From the NCBI RefSeq assembly GCF_003058225.1, contig NZ_QBUG01000002.1, positions 62,001-126,000 of the forward strand: 64,000 bases of DNA, read 5' to 3'. Source of the stretch: Promicromonospora sp. AC04 (GTDB lineage: Bacteria > Actinomycetota > Actinomycetes > Actinomycetales > Cellulomonadaceae). The translations under genes were made by a program, and so were the position numbers. Below, in pieces: positions 17,601 to 25,938 of this stretch. The first letter of the stretch is position 1, and each line of letters opens with the position of its first letter. The notes beneath the pieces were generated by a model. The model ran no database searches. It saw nothing but the letters and a program-made list of their open reading frames with translations, and had not been told where the DNA came from.

Positions 17601-17923
17601 GAACCGCAAGTTGATGCTTCATCGGACCGGCGAACGGCGTCGAACCGCAACCTGCACGTCCACCCGGGCGCCGAACCGCAAGAAGTTCGTCCATCGGCCC
17701 CAAGTTGATGGTTCATCGGACCGGCCGGCGGCGTCGAACCGCAAGAAGTTCGTCCATAGGCCCCGCGAGCGGCGTCGAACCGCAACCTGCTGGTCAGCCC
17801 AGTCACCGAACCGCAAGTCGGTGGTCATCCCAGGCGCCCAACCGCAACTTGCTCGTCGATATGACGCCCAATGGACGCGCAGCCTTCGGTTCGGCGCCCG
17901 GATCGAACATCGGCTTGCGGTTC
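17601..17923. repeat. Helically phased GAACCGCAA repeat array
   Basis: The 495 bases between rsgA and the endonuclease gene hold no convincing gene. The nonamer GAACCGCAA starts at 17601, 17642, 17673, 17736, 17777 and 17808, a one-mismatch copy starts at 17839, and an inverted copy lies at 17915-17923. Spacings are 41, 31, 63, 41, 31 and 31 bases; a degenerate unit near 17695 splits the 63 into 22 and 41. Flanking text falls into three types: a GTTGATG..TCATCGGACCGG unit, an AAGTTCGTCCAT unit and a CCTGC unit. The near whole-turn spacing suggests an array of protein-binding sites, or a decayed duplication cluster. Confidence 0.75.
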
Positions 17924-18064
17924 GGCGTCGCCGGGCCGGGTCGGGTCGGGCGGACGCTGCCGGCCTCTGGCACTGGCCGGCGCCCGATCGTCAATGCGCG
18001 CGAGACTCGAGCCAGCGGGCCCGCGCAGCTCACACCGGGTTTCTGTCCACGTCAGACTGTGCGT

Positions 18065-18646
18065 GTGACTGACGAACTCAGCGCGGCGCCCGTAGCGGGC
18101 AGCACCACGCGCTTCGGCGCGGTGGACGTGCAGTACCTGGACGACGGCGGGGCGCGGGCCGCGCTGGTCGTCGCCGAGGACCCGGCATTCGCCGCCGTGG
18201 TGGACGAGCGCACAGTGCTCGTCGAGCAGGTGGCGGAGTACCGGCCCGGAAGGTTCTACGAGCGCGAGCTGCCACCGCTGCGGCAGGTGCTGTCCGGCGT
18301 CTTGCCCTTGGACCTGCTGATCGTGGACGGATACGTGGACCTCGACCCCGCCGGGAGCCCCGGGCTGGGTGCACACGTTGCCGACGCCGGCCTGGCGCCC
18401 GTGGTGCTCGGCGTCGCCAAGACCCGGTTCCGGGCCGCGACGCACGCCGCCGAGGTGCTGCGCGGGCAGTCCGCCAGGCCGCTGTACGTCACGGCGTCGG
18501 GGATGGCGCTCGACGCCGCAGCGGATCTGGTGCGAGAGATGGCGGGCGACGCCCGGTTCCCCGATGCGCTCCGACGTGTGGACCGGCTGGCCCGCGGCGC
18601 GACGCCAGCCGCACCTGAACCGCGGCGCGACGACGGCCGCCCCTGA
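18065..18646 (+). CDS. nfi: Endonuclease V family protein
   Basis: About 193 residues. Repair nuclease that nicks near deaminated bases, especially inosine. Matches: an early Asp motif FGAVDVQYLDD, the substrate loop YRPGRFYERELPPL, DLLIVDGYVDLDP (catalytic Asp region), PVVLGVAKTRF and PLYVTASGM. It is a compact variant compared with E. coli Nfi. The start is uncertain: GTG 18059 and GTG 18065 are both possible, without an SD. The C-terminal tail and stop codon lie inside a 28-bp tandem repeat, so the tail sequence probably evolved by repeat slippage. Confidence 0.85.
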   Translation: MTDELSAAPVAGSTTRFGAVDVQYLDDGGARAALVVAEDPAFAAVVDERTVLVEQVAEYRPGRFYERELPPLRQVLSGVLPLDLLIVDGYVDLDPAGSPGLGAHVADAGLAPVVLGVAKTRFRAATHAAEVLRGQSARPLYVTASGMALDAAADLVREMAGDARFPDALRRVDRLARGATPAAPEPRRDDGRP

Positions 18647-18704
18647 ACCGCGGCGCGACGCCAGCCGCACCTAAGCCGCAGCGCGACGCCGGCCGCCCTG
18701 AGCG
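18594..18704 (+). repeat. 28-bp tandem repeat, about four copies, spanning the endonuclease V stop
   Basis: Units begin at 18594, 18622, 18650 and 18678; each starts GCGGCGCGACG and ends CCTGAACC or a close variant. The unit length is not a multiple of three. The stop codon TGA at 18644-18646 lies inside the second unit. The rest of the gap to the VOC gene (to 18794) shows nothing else. Confidence 0.88.
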
Positions 18705-18794
18705 GGCGCCGGCGCGAGCCTCAGAACAAGCACCAGATCAAGCACCGCGCTGAGCAGCCCGACCGGGCCGCCCAATCGGCCTACCGCCGCCGGC

Positions 18795-19241
18795 TCACGG
18801 CTGGAGGAACATCCAGCGGTGGCCCTCCACGTCCTCCGCCCGGTACAGCCTGCCGTACGGTTCCTCCTCGATCTTCGAGAGCAGCCCGGCGCCGGCCGCC
18901 TGCGCACGGGCGTAGTGGGCGTCGACGTCGGCCACGTGGACCAGGACGCCGTCGATCACCCAGGGTGTCGACAGCCAGGCGTCCGCCGCCGCGCAGTGCC
19001 GACGATGCGCGGTGGGCCCTTCGTAGGACGCGAGCTCGGAGAGCATCACGCGCCCGCCTCCGGCGTGGAGCTCGCCGTGGGAGAGGTGGCCGTCGTCGTC
19101 CAGCCAGCGCTCCGCCTCGGTGAAGCCGAACGCCTCGATGAGCCAGTCCATGGCGGCGACGCCGTCCTGGTAGGACAGCATGGGAATCACTGCGGGTTCT
19201 GCCACGACAGCTGGTTCAGGCAGGACTGTGGGTTCAGGCAT
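18795..19241 (-). CDS. VOC-superfamily (glyoxalase/bleomycin-resistance-like) protein
   Basis: 148 residues. After a Pro/Val-rich lead of about 20 residues comes the beta-alpha-beta-beta-beta pattern of VOC proteins: MLSYQDGVAAMDWLIEAFGF, HGELHAGGGRVMLSEL, VHVADVDAHYARAQAAGA, and the terminal AEDVEGHRWMFLQP. Start ATG 19241 has AGGAGG eight bases upstream; the upstream ATG at 19268 has none. Such single-module proteins usually dimerise around a metal or bind small molecules without catalysis. Substrate unknown. Convergent with the endonuclease gene. Confidence 0.88.
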   Translation of the reverse strand: MPEPTVLPEPAVVAEPAVIPMLSYQDGVAAMDWLIEAFGFTEAERWLDDDGHLSHGELHAGGGRVMLSELASYEGPTAHRRHCAAADAWLSTPWVIDGVLVHVADVDAHYARAQAAGAGLLSKIEEEPYGRLYRAEDVEGHRWMFLQP

Positions 19242-19307
19242 GTGACAGACCTCCTCGCTTTCGAACAACTGTACGAGTTTTTTCAGGATCTGTCGAGCGC
19301 GGAACCG

Positions 19308-19943
19308 CTACACGACCTGGAAGCCGAACAGCTCGACGGCCCACGGGTCCAGCCGCCCGGCGGACGGGCCGCCGTCGTCGGCCCCCTCGCCGCTGAAGCC
19401 GAAGAACTCGCGGAGGGCGTGGTCGCCCAGGACCAGCGGATGGAACGGGAACGGATAGGCGTCGCCTCCCGGGCCGGGATGCTGCCCCGCCCAGAACGGC
19501 TCCTCGAAGGCGAGCCGCTCCCCCGTGTTCTCCAGGACGCCGTCGTCCGGCGACAGGCTCAGCGACCGGACGAGCGTGCCGTCCCGCCACACCGCGAAGG
19601 CGAACCAGTCCACCGCGCTGTGCATCGCGTGCAGGTACAGGGTGCGGCCAACGCTCGCATCGACCAGGTGCGCGGGTAGCCGGGAGGGTCGGTCGAGCAT
19701 CAGCGCCTGGTCGCACAGGATGTCCACCTCCGGCGTCGAGAGCGCACACGCCCGGCCCTCCGGCGGGAACACGGCGTCGCCGAGGTCCCACGGCTCCTCG
19801 CCGTCCGGCCGGATCCGCGCTGGTGGCCACAGCAGCGCGAGCAGCTCGGCCGCGCTCGCCTCGTCCGCGAACTCGGCAGCCCCCTCCAGCCCTGTCGCCA
19901 CGTCTCCGTCCGCGTACACCAGCATCGCGGTCTTCACTCCCAC
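19308..19943 (-). CDS. DUF6928-like conserved actinobacterial protein
   Basis: 211 residues. Conserved-looking blocks are MLVYADGDV at the N-terminus, PSRLPAHLVDASVGRTLYLHAMHSAVDWFAFAVW in the middle (recognisable as segments), LSLSPDDGVLENTGE and FEEPFWAGQHP. These match my memory of the DUF6928 family of Actinobacteria, for which no function is established. No signal peptide or transmembrane helix. It lies upstream of the VOC gene on the same strand (66 bases apart) and may be co-transcribed with it. Confidence 0.72.
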   Translation of the reverse strand: MGVKTAMLVYADGDVATGLEGAAEFADEASAAELLALLWPPARIRPDGEEPWDLGDAVFPPEGRACALSTPEVDILCDQALMLDRPSRLPAHLVDASVGRTLYLHAMHSAVDWFAFAVWRDGTLVRSLSLSPDDGVLENTGERLAFEEPFWAGQHPGPGGDAYPFPFHPLVLGDHALREFFGFSGEGADDGGPSAGRLDPWAVELFGFQVV

Positions 19944-20259
19944 ACGTCCCCCTCGTTGCTCGCCGACAGGCTAGCGAGACCCTACCGACGCGCATCTCGA
20001 ACGGCGGAGCGACGGCCAAGATCACCCGATCGCTCTCGGCCCTCGCGACCAGCCGGTCCACGGCATCCGCCGTGAGAATGCGCTCCAGGATGAGCCCGGA
20101 CGCCGCCGAGCGCCTCGGTCGAGGAACCACCACGGCCCTCCCGGACGTCCGGCACGGCCGAGACGTTCGGCAGGCAGGCCGCCCACGACGAACAGCAATG
20201 ACCCTAGGGTGGCCACCAGGACACGACGTGCCACACGAAGAGACAAGGCAGGATCGCTC
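19944..20259. other. Gene-free divergent region
   Basis: 316 bases between the DUF6928-like gene (minus) and the first Gfo/Idh/MocA gene (plus). A minus-strand ORF from ATG 20264 to about 20022 encodes 79 residues with one hydrophobic stretch (VLVATLGSLLFVVGGL), but it overlaps the oxidoreductase start and its tail looks like shadow coding. I do not call it a gene. CCTAGG and nearby A/T-richer bases around 20195-20215 may belong to the oxidoreductase promoter. Confidence 0.4.
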
Positions 20260-21252
20260 ATGACCACTGTCGGACTTCTCGGCGCCGGCGGAATCGCCGG
20301 CGCCCACATCGCCGGCTGGCTCCAGCTCGGGGTGGACGTCGTCGTCCACAGCCGGGAGGGCGCACCGAAGCTGGTCGCCCGGTACGGCGGACGGGTCGCC
20401 TCGTCGCTGGACGACCTGCTCGCCCAGTGCGACATCGTCGACGTCTGCACCCCGACGTTCACGCACCGGGCGCTGGTGGAGGCCGCGGCCGCGGCCGGTC
20501 GTGACGTGGTGTGCGAGAAGCCCTTCGCGCTCACCGTCGAGGACACGGAGGCGATGATCGCCGCGTGCGCGGACGCCGGCGTCGCCCTCTACCCGGCCCA
20601 CGTGGTGCGGTACTTCCCCGAGCACGTGGCGGTGCACGACGCCGTCGAGCGCGGCGACCTGGGGACGGTCGCCGTGCAGCGCTACGACCGCCAGGGCACC
20701 ATGCCGGTCTCCCCCTGGTTCCTCGACGACGAGCTCTCGGGCGGGATCGTCACGGACCTGATGATTCACGACATCGACTTCGCACGGTGGAACGCGGGAC
20801 CCGTTGCGTCCCTGCGTGCGGTGCGTTCCGTGCCGGACGAGTCGGGCACGGTCGCGGCCCAGCTCGTCCTCACCCACGCCTCGGGCAGCGTGAGCAGCAT
20901 CGGCGGGGTCTGGTCTGCCCGGCCGGTGGCCTTCCGCACCCGCTTCGAGGTGGCCGGGACCGGCGGGGTGCTGCGGTACGACTCCACCACCAACCCCACG
21001 ACCTGGGTCAACGGGGGCGCGGCGGCGGGAGCCGACGGTTATGCGCCGAAGGCGACGCTCGGCGAGAGCCCGTACGTGACCGAGCTGCGGGAGTTCCTCG
21101 CGGCGATCCACGGTGGCCCGCAGCCCCGCGTCACCGCCGCCGACGGGCTCGCGGCCGTCCGCATAGTGGATGCCGCGCGCCGCTCCCTCGCCCTGGGCGA
21201 GGTCGTCAACCTGGACACCAGCCTCGACACCACCCTGGAGGGAGCACGATGA
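20260..21252 (+). CDS. Gfo/Idh/MocA-family oxidoreductase (first of pair)
   Basis: 330 residues. NAD(P)-dependent sugar or cyclitol dehydrogenase family. The Rossmann motif is at the start (VGLLGAGGIAGAHIAG), followed by DIVDVCTPTFTHRALVEAA, the catalytic Lys motif CEKPFAL, and GGIVTDLMIHDIDFARW (active-site region with the HDID motif). Start ATG 20260 has AGGA upstream. The stop overlaps the ATG of the next gene (ATGA), so the two oxidoreductases are translationally coupled. Substrate unknown; no sugar transporter is adjacent. Confidence 0.9.
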   Translation: MTTVGLLGAGGIAGAHIAGWLQLGVDVVVHSREGAPKLVARYGGRVASSLDDLLAQCDIVDVCTPTFTHRALVEAAAAAGRDVVCEKPFALTVEDTEAMIAACADAGVALYPAHVVRYFPEHVAVHDAVERGDLGTVAVQRYDRQGTMPVSPWFLDDELSGGIVTDLMIHDIDFARWNAGPVASLRAVRSVPDESGTVAAQLVLTHASGSVSSIGGVWSARPVAFRTRFEVAGTGGVLRYDSTTNPTTWVNGGAAAGADGYAPKATLGESPYVTELREFLAAIHGGPQPRVTAADGLAAVRIVDAARRSLALGEVVNLDTSLDTTLEGAR

Positions 21253-22286
21253 AGGTCGCCCTGATGTCGTTCGCGCACACGCACGCCCTCGGGTACGCAC
21301 GCCTGCTCGCTGCGATGCCCGGCGTCGAGCTGCTCACCTCCGACCCGGACGCCGTCACGCGCCCGGCCGGCGAGTCCGGCGGCGCCGCGCTGGCCGCGGA
21401 GCTCGGCGTCGACTACGTGGACACCTACGACGAGCTGCTGGCCTGGGGTCCGGACGCCGTCGTCGTCTGCTCCGAGAACACACGCCACCGCGCGCACGTC
21501 GAGGCCGCGGCCGCGGCGGGCGCGGCGGTGCTCTGCGAGAAGCCGCTGGCGACGTCGGTCGCCGACGCCGAGGCGATGGTCGCCGCCTGCGCGACCGCGG
21601 GCGTGCCGCTGATGGTCGCGTTCCCGGTCCGCTTCTCCCCCGCGTTCACCGACCTCGCCGATCAGTACCGGGCGGGCGCGCTCGGCAAGGTCCACGCGAT
21701 CACCGGCACGAACAACGGCCAGGTGCCCGCGGCGCGGGCCTGGTTCACCGATCCCGTGCTGGCGGGCGGGGGCGCGATGACCGACCACACGGTGCACCTC
21801 GCCGACCTGGTCGACGCCCTGCTCAGCGGCGTGCCCGCCGTGCGTGTGCACGCCACGGCCAACAACCTGCTGCACCCGGACGCCGCGGTGGAGACGGCGG
21901 GCATCGTCACGGTCACCTACGCGGACGGCACCAACCTCACCATCGACTGCAGCTGGTCGCGCCCGGCCTCGCACTCGATCTGGGGCGGCCTGACGCTCTC
22001 CGTGGTGTCCGACGCCGGCCTGGTCGACGTCGACCCGTTCGCGCCCCGGGTCTCCGGCTGGTCGGAGTCCGCCGCCAACGAGCTGGCGCTCGGCTACGGG
22101 CCGGACCTCGACGAGGCACTCCTGGTGACGTTCCTGGACGCGGTGCGCACCGGGGCGACGCCCCAGCCGGACGGCCACGTGGGAGTCCGCACCACCGCGA
22201 TCGTCGAGGCTGCCTACCGGTCGTGGCGCGAGGGCCGCGCGGTCGACGTGGACCCGGCCGGGCGACCGGCGTCGGCGGGCGTATGA
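21249..22286 (+). CDS. Gfo/Idh/MocA-family oxidoreductase (second of pair)
   Basis: 345 residues, a diverged paralogue of the preceding protein. Its nucleotide-binding motif is replaced by MSFAHTHALGYARLL, an HTHALGY-type start seen in some Gfo/Idh members instead of GxGxxG. Then come DAVVVCSENTRHRAHVEAA, the Lys motif CEKPLAT, and GGGAMTDHTVHLADLVDAL. The altered N-terminal motif may change cofactor handling, possibly with a tightly bound cofactor or a partner role; this is inference. Coupled by a four-base overlap to the upstream gene. Confidence 0.88.
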   Translation: MKVALMSFAHTHALGYARLLAAMPGVELLTSDPDAVTRPAGESGGAALAAELGVDYVDTYDELLAWGPDAVVVCSENTRHRAHVEAAAAAGAAVLCEKPLATSVADAEAMVAACATAGVPLMVAFPVRFSPAFTDLADQYRAGALGKVHAITGTNNGQVPAARAWFTDPVLAGGGAMTDHTVHLADLVDALLSGVPAVRVHATANNLLHPDAAVETAGIVTVTYADGTNLTIDCSWSRPASHSIWGGLTLSVVSDAGLVDVDPFAPRVSGWSESAANELALGYGPDLDEALLVTFLDAVRTGATPQPDGHVGVRTTAIVEAAYRSWREGRAVDVDPAGRPASAGV

Positions 22287-22341
22287 GGGTCACGCCGCCG
22301 CGTCGGCCACGCCGTCGCCTGATCGGCGGCAGACTGAGCAC

Positions 22342-22893
22342 ATGCGCATCTACGTGCCCGCCACGCTCGACGAGCTCGACGCCGTCACCCACGCCACCGA
22401 CGCGACCCGCTGGACCGTAGCCCCGCGCCGCGCGCACGCCGTCACGAAGGACCTCGAGGCCGCCCTGCCCGACGAGGACGCCGAGGGCCTCGAGTACATC
22501 GCCGCGCTCAATGCCGCCGACGACTCCCTTGCGCTGATCGCCGGCCGTCCCGATGCCCCGCACCAGCGCGTGATCATCACGGTGGAGGTCCCGGACGCGG
22601 CGATCGGCCTTGTCTCGGAGGCATCGGACGACGACGAGCCGGTCGCCTCCGAGATCCAGGTGACCAGCACCGTCGAGCACGTCGCGATCATCTGCGTGCA
22701 CGTCGACGAGGTGGAGGCGGCCGCAGACATCGCGGACGTGCTCGCCGCCGCGGACGAGGAGAGCGATGCCGAGGCGACGGCGGAGGTCGGCGAGGAGTCG
22801 GAGACCGCTCTCGACGAGGCGCTGCAGCGCGTCACCGACCGCGACCTGCTCTGGTACGACTGGAGCGAGCTGAAGGACGTCCCCCGCGCCTGA
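22342..22893 (+). CDS. DUF6912-like conserved actinobacterial protein
   Basis: 183 residues starting MRIYVPATLDELDAV, a start typical of the actinobacterial family I recall as DUF6912. The rest is acidic and Ala/Glu-rich, with a Val/Ile-rich centre (VEHVAIICVHVDEV) and the C-terminal segment DRDLLWYDWSELKDV. No catalytic motif, signal peptide or membrane segment is seen. The gene is 55 bases after the Gfo/Idh pair and convergent with hisN. Function unknown. Confidence 0.75.
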   Translation: MRIYVPATLDELDAVTHATDATRWTVAPRRAHAVTKDLEAALPDEDAEGLEYIAALNAADDSLALIAGRPDAPHQRVIITVEVPDAAIGLVSEASDDDEPVASEIQVTSTVEHVAIICVHVDEVEAAADIADVLAAADEESDAEATAEVGEESETALDEALQRVTDRDLLWYDWSELKDVPRA

Positions 22894-22915
22894 GAACGCG
22901 GCGGGCGCAGGGCCC

Positions 22916-22944
22916 CGCCCGGCCCGGCCCGGCCCGGCCCGGGG
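22916..22944. repeat. CCCGG pentanucleotide run
   Basis: Five to six consecutive copies of CCCGG between the convergent DUF6912-like and hisN genes. Likely a slippage-prone simple repeat. Confidence 0.85.
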
Positions 22945-22971
22945 AAGGCTCGCAGAGGGCACAGCGCCTGA

Positions 22972-23772
22972 TCAGGACAGGAAGTCGAGCGCTTCCTTGT
23001 GCAGCTTGCCGTTGGTAGCGATCGCGTTGCCGCCCCACGGTCCGGGCTTGCCCTCGAGCGACGTGAAGGTGCCGCCGGCCTCGGTGACGATCGGCACGAG
23101 CGCGGCCATGTCGTACACCTCGAGCTCGGGCTCGGCGGCGATGTCGACGCCGCCGTCGGCCACCAGCATGTACGACCAGAAGTCGCCGAACCCGCGGGTA
23201 CGCGCGCACGCCCGCGTCAGGTTGAGGAACCCGTCGAGCTTGCCGCGCTCCTCCCAGCCGCCGAGGGACGCGTAGCTGAACGACGCGTCGGCCACGCGCG
23301 AGATCCCGGAGACCGACATGCGCGACGCGGCGGCCAACGACTTGCCCGTCCACGCGCCCGAGCCCTTCGCGGCCCACCAGCGCCGGCCCAGTGCTGGCGC
23401 GCTGACCAGGCCCACGACCACCTCTTCGCCGTCGGCCAGGGCGATCAGCGTGGCCCAGACGGGGACTCCGCGCACGAAGTTCTTGGTGCCGTCGATCGGG
23501 TCGATGATCCAGCGGCGCGCGCCGTTGCCGGCGGAGCCGTACTCCTCCCCGACTATCGCGTCGCGAGTGCGGGCGCGGGCGAGCTGGCCGCGGATGAAGT
23601 CCTCGGCCGCGCGGTCGGCGTCGGACACCGGCGTCAGGTCCGGCTTGGTCTCCACCTTGAGGTCCAGCGCCCGGAAGCGGGACATGGTGATGGAATCGAC
23701 CTGGTCGGCGATCACGTGCGCCAGACGCAGGTCGTCGGCGTAGTTGTCCTTCGTCACGGCGGCCACGGGCAC
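22972..23772 (-). CDS. hisN: Histidinol-phosphatase, inositol-monophosphatase type
   Basis: 266 residues, start GTG 23772. Removes phosphate from histidinol phosphate in histidine synthesis. Metal-site motifs of the IMPase fold: PVSDADRAAEDFI, GEEYG, WIIDPIDGTKNFVRGVPVW (as DPIDGT) and the C-terminal EVYDMAALVPIVTEAGG. In Actinobacteria HisN is commonly encoded close to aroA and rsgA; here it lies about 5 kb away, after an accessory block. A general IMPase role cannot be excluded, but context supports HisN. Confidence 0.9.
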   Translation of the reverse strand: MPVAAVTKDNYADDLRLAHVIADQVDSITMSRFRALDLKVETKPDLTPVSDADRAAEDFIRGQLARARTRDAIVGEEYGSAGNGARRWIIDPIDGTKNFVRGVPVWATLIALADGEEVVVGLVSAPALGRRWWAAKGSGAWTGKSLAAASRMSVSGISRVADASFSYASLGGWEERGKLDGFLNLTRACARTRGFGDFWSYMLVADGGVDIAAEPELEVYDMAALVPIVTEAGGTFTSLEGKPGPWGGNAIATNGKLHKEALDFLS

Positions 23773-23878
23773 AACCTAGCGCCGGATGTCACAGTTATGT
23801 CGCCAAGCCGCGCCGGTCGGGCGGATTGTTACGCGGGAAGTCCCTGCTCGGGGTCGAAGCGGCTCCGGGCGGGTGCGG

Positions 23879-25228
23879 TCAGACGGCCGCAGGCACCTGC
23901 TCCCGGACCCGGGCGGCGAGCCCCTCGAACGCGGCCCGCGCCGGCGATCCCGGCGCGCACTCCGCGAGCGCCCGCCCCGCCAGCAGCGCGGCGTCGAGCC
24001 CGGCGGGGTCGTCCGGCACGAGGTGCAAGTCGTCGACGCCCCCGTAGCGTGCGAGCGCGTCGCGCACCTGGGCCTCGGCCCGCCGTCCGACGACGGCGGC
24101 GCGCACCCGGTTCACCACCACGAGGCGCGCGGCGGCGACCGGGACCGCGACCTCGCGCAGGTCCTCCAGGCCGCGCACCAGGCGCTGGAGGCCAACGGGG
24201 TCGGCCCCGCCGACCACCACGACGACGTCCGCCGCCGCCAGGGCGCTCAGGGTCGCGCCGTTACGCTGCGGCGCGCGCGTGTCGTACATGAGGTCCTCGT
24301 CGGTCTCGAGCACCGAACCGCAGTCGACCACGGTCCAGGACGCGAGCTCGCGGCACCGCTGGAACACCACGTCGAGCGAGCTGGCCGGCAGCTCGGGCCA
24401 GCGCGACGCGCGCGTGATGCCAGTCAGTACGCGCACGCCCGGCAGCACGACCGGGCTGTGCCCGGCCAGGGTCACGACGTCGAGCACACCCTGCCCGGCC
24501 GCGCGGGCTGCGGCGGCCAGGCCGGGGGCGTCGTCGAGCAGCCCGAGGCGGGAGGTCACCGAGGAGGCGTAGGTGTCGGCGTCGGCCAGGAGCACCGTGC
24601 TCGATCCTTGGGGCCCCGAGCCGTTGGGCCCCGAACCGCGTGGCCTCGAACCGGCCCGCGGAACTGCGGGGCGTGACCGGCGCAGCAGGCCGGACTGGCG
24701 CAGCAGGCCGGAACGGCGCGGCGGCGCGGCACCCACCCCCGCGAGGGCTGCGGCGAGCTCGATCGCGGTGGTGGTCCGGCCGGGCGACCCCGCCGGTCCC
24801 CAGACGGCGATGACGGTGCCCGGCCGGGCGCCGAGGTCGGGCTCCGCCGAGGCCACGGGCTCGCCGGTCTCCGGGGCGTCGCCGCGAATCGCGGCAACCA
24901 GGTTCTCCGCGTCCCCGCCCGCGACGACGGCGTCGCAGCCCAGCCCCCCGAGCCGTTCCGCCGGCGCGGCCGGATCCTCGATCGCGACCACCCGCAGGCC
25001 CGCTCGGCGCAGCCTCGCCACCGCGTCGCGGTCCAGCCCGGGCAGGTCCCCCGAGACGACGGCGGCCGTGCCGGCTCCGGCCTCGGCCGCCGCCAGGAGC
25101 TCGGTGAGCTCCGCGCACCGCCGGGCCACGGTCACCTGCGGCTGTGCGCCGAGCACGGTAACGGCTGCCGCTTCCTCCTCGGGCACCTGCACCGCGACCA
25201 GGACGGTGACCACCCGCTCGTCGCTCAT
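23879..25228 (-). CDS. CpaE-like MinD/ParA-type ATPase
   Basis: 449 residues. The N-terminal half resembles the degenerate receiver of CpaE proteins (VVSGDLPGLDRDAVARLRRAGLRVV). The C-terminal half is a deviant-Walker P-loop ATPase: GPAGSPGRTTTAIELAAAL, later VLLADADTYASSVTSRLGLLDD and VVVVGGADPVGLQRLVRGLEDL. A Ser/Arg/Gly-rich loop of about 45 residues with repeated SGLLRQSG and SGPNGSG units follows the P-loop helix. In Flp/Tad systems CpaE positions the secretion apparatus; no TadA, TadB or pilin gene is in the window, so another localisation role is possible. Coupled to the SAF gene by an ATGA overlap. Confidence 0.85.
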   Translation of the reverse strand: MSDERVVTVLVAVQVPEEEAAAVTVLGAQPQVTVARRCAELTELLAAAEAGAGTAAVVSGDLPGLDRDAVARLRRAGLRVVAIEDPAAPAERLGGLGCDAVVAGGDAENLVAAIRGDAPETGEPVASAEPDLGARPGTVIAVWGPAGSPGRTTTAIELAAALAGVGAAPPRRSGLLRQSGLLRRSRPAVPRAGSRPRGSGPNGSGPQGSSTVLLADADTYASSVTSRLGLLDDAPGLAAAARAAGQGVLDVVTLAGHSPVVLPGVRVLTGITRASRWPELPASSLDVVFQRCRELASWTVVDCGSVLETDEDLMYDTRAPQRNGATLSALAAADVVVVVGGADPVGLQRLVRGLEDLREVAVPVAAARLVVVNRVRAAVVGRRAEAQVRDALARYGGVDDLHLVPDDPAGLDAALLAGRALAECAPGSPARAAFEGLAARVREQVPAAV

Positions 25229-25914
25229 CGGACGCCGCCCGCCACGGGCACGACGGCGACGGTGCCGGCGTCCGAGAGCGCGGCCAGCACGGTCGGCAGC
25301 ACGTCGGTCGGGACGAGCACGTGCAGCGTGACGGTGCCGTCCACGACTATCGCGCCGTCCTCGGCGTCGACCTGCTCGACCACCACGTTCTTGGCGAGCG
25401 TGCTCGGGTCCGGTTCGTCGGCACCCGCCTCCGGCGTGACCGGCGCGTCCGGCACGAACCACAGGTCCACCACCGCGCCGGCCCGGATCCGGTCCGAGAG
25501 GCCCGAGGCGACGGGCACGGCGACGGACCGGACGTCGGCGCCCGCGCCGAGGGCCGTGAGCGGGACCAGCTCGCCGTCGTCCACCACGCGGAGCACCACC
25601 AGGTCGGTCGGCAGCGGCTCGTCGGCGGGAAGGTAGCGGCTCGTCCCGGCACCGAGCCGGACGTCGACGGCGCGGACCAGGTCGGCGGTGAGGGGCTCGC
25701 CGGGAGTCAGGGCGCCGTCCGCCACGAAGACCGGGACCATGCGGCTCGCCGCCGAGACCACCCACGAACCGAACGCGACCGACAGCGCGACGATGACGAC
25801 ACCGGTCAGGAGCCGCGGGTCGCGCCAGCGGGGTCGGCGCAGCCGGGTCGCGGCCGGTTCGGGAAGGCCCTGACCCGGGTCGGTGCGCGCTGGGGCGGCC
25901 GGGGCATACGTCAT
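25225..25914 (-). CDS. SAF-domain (CpaB/RcpC-like) membrane-anchored protein
   Basis: 229 residues from ATG 25914 (AAGGACCGAGAG upstream). Pro/Arg-rich cytoplasmic tail, one transmembrane helix (LLTGVVIVALSVAFGSWVVSAA, given as segment 25-46 of the hydrophobic region), then an external SAF domain (PVFVADGALTPGEPLTADLV; DDGELVPLTALG) and a beta-rich C-terminus (VDLWFVPDAPV; VTLHVLVPTDVLP). CpaB-like proteins line up with the outer part of Tad machines; in Gram-positives their job is unclear. First gene of a two-gene operon with the CpaE-like ATPase, divergent from the BldC-like gene. Confidence 0.85.
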   Translation of the reverse strand: MTYAPAAPARTDPGQGLPEPAATRLRRPRWRDPRLLTGVVIVALSVAFGSWVVSAASRMVPVFVADGALTPGEPLTADLVRAVDVRLGAGTSRYLPADEPLPTDLVVLRVVDDGELVPLTALGAGADVRSVAVPVASGLSDRIRAGAVVDLWFVPDAPVTPEAGADEPDPSTLAKNVVVEQVDAEDGAIVVDGTVTLHVLVPTDVLPTVLAALSDAGTVAVVPVAGGVR

Positions 25915-25938
25915 CTCTCGGTCCTTCCGCGTACTTTC

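Noticed and set aside
17601-17923. CRISPR array.
   Set aside because: Repeats are only nine bases, spacers are related in sequence, and no cas gene is present.
20022-20264. Minus-strand 79-residue ORF with a hydrophobic stretch.
   Set aside because: Overlaps the oxidoreductase start, lacks homology I recognise, and its tail has shadow-like composition.
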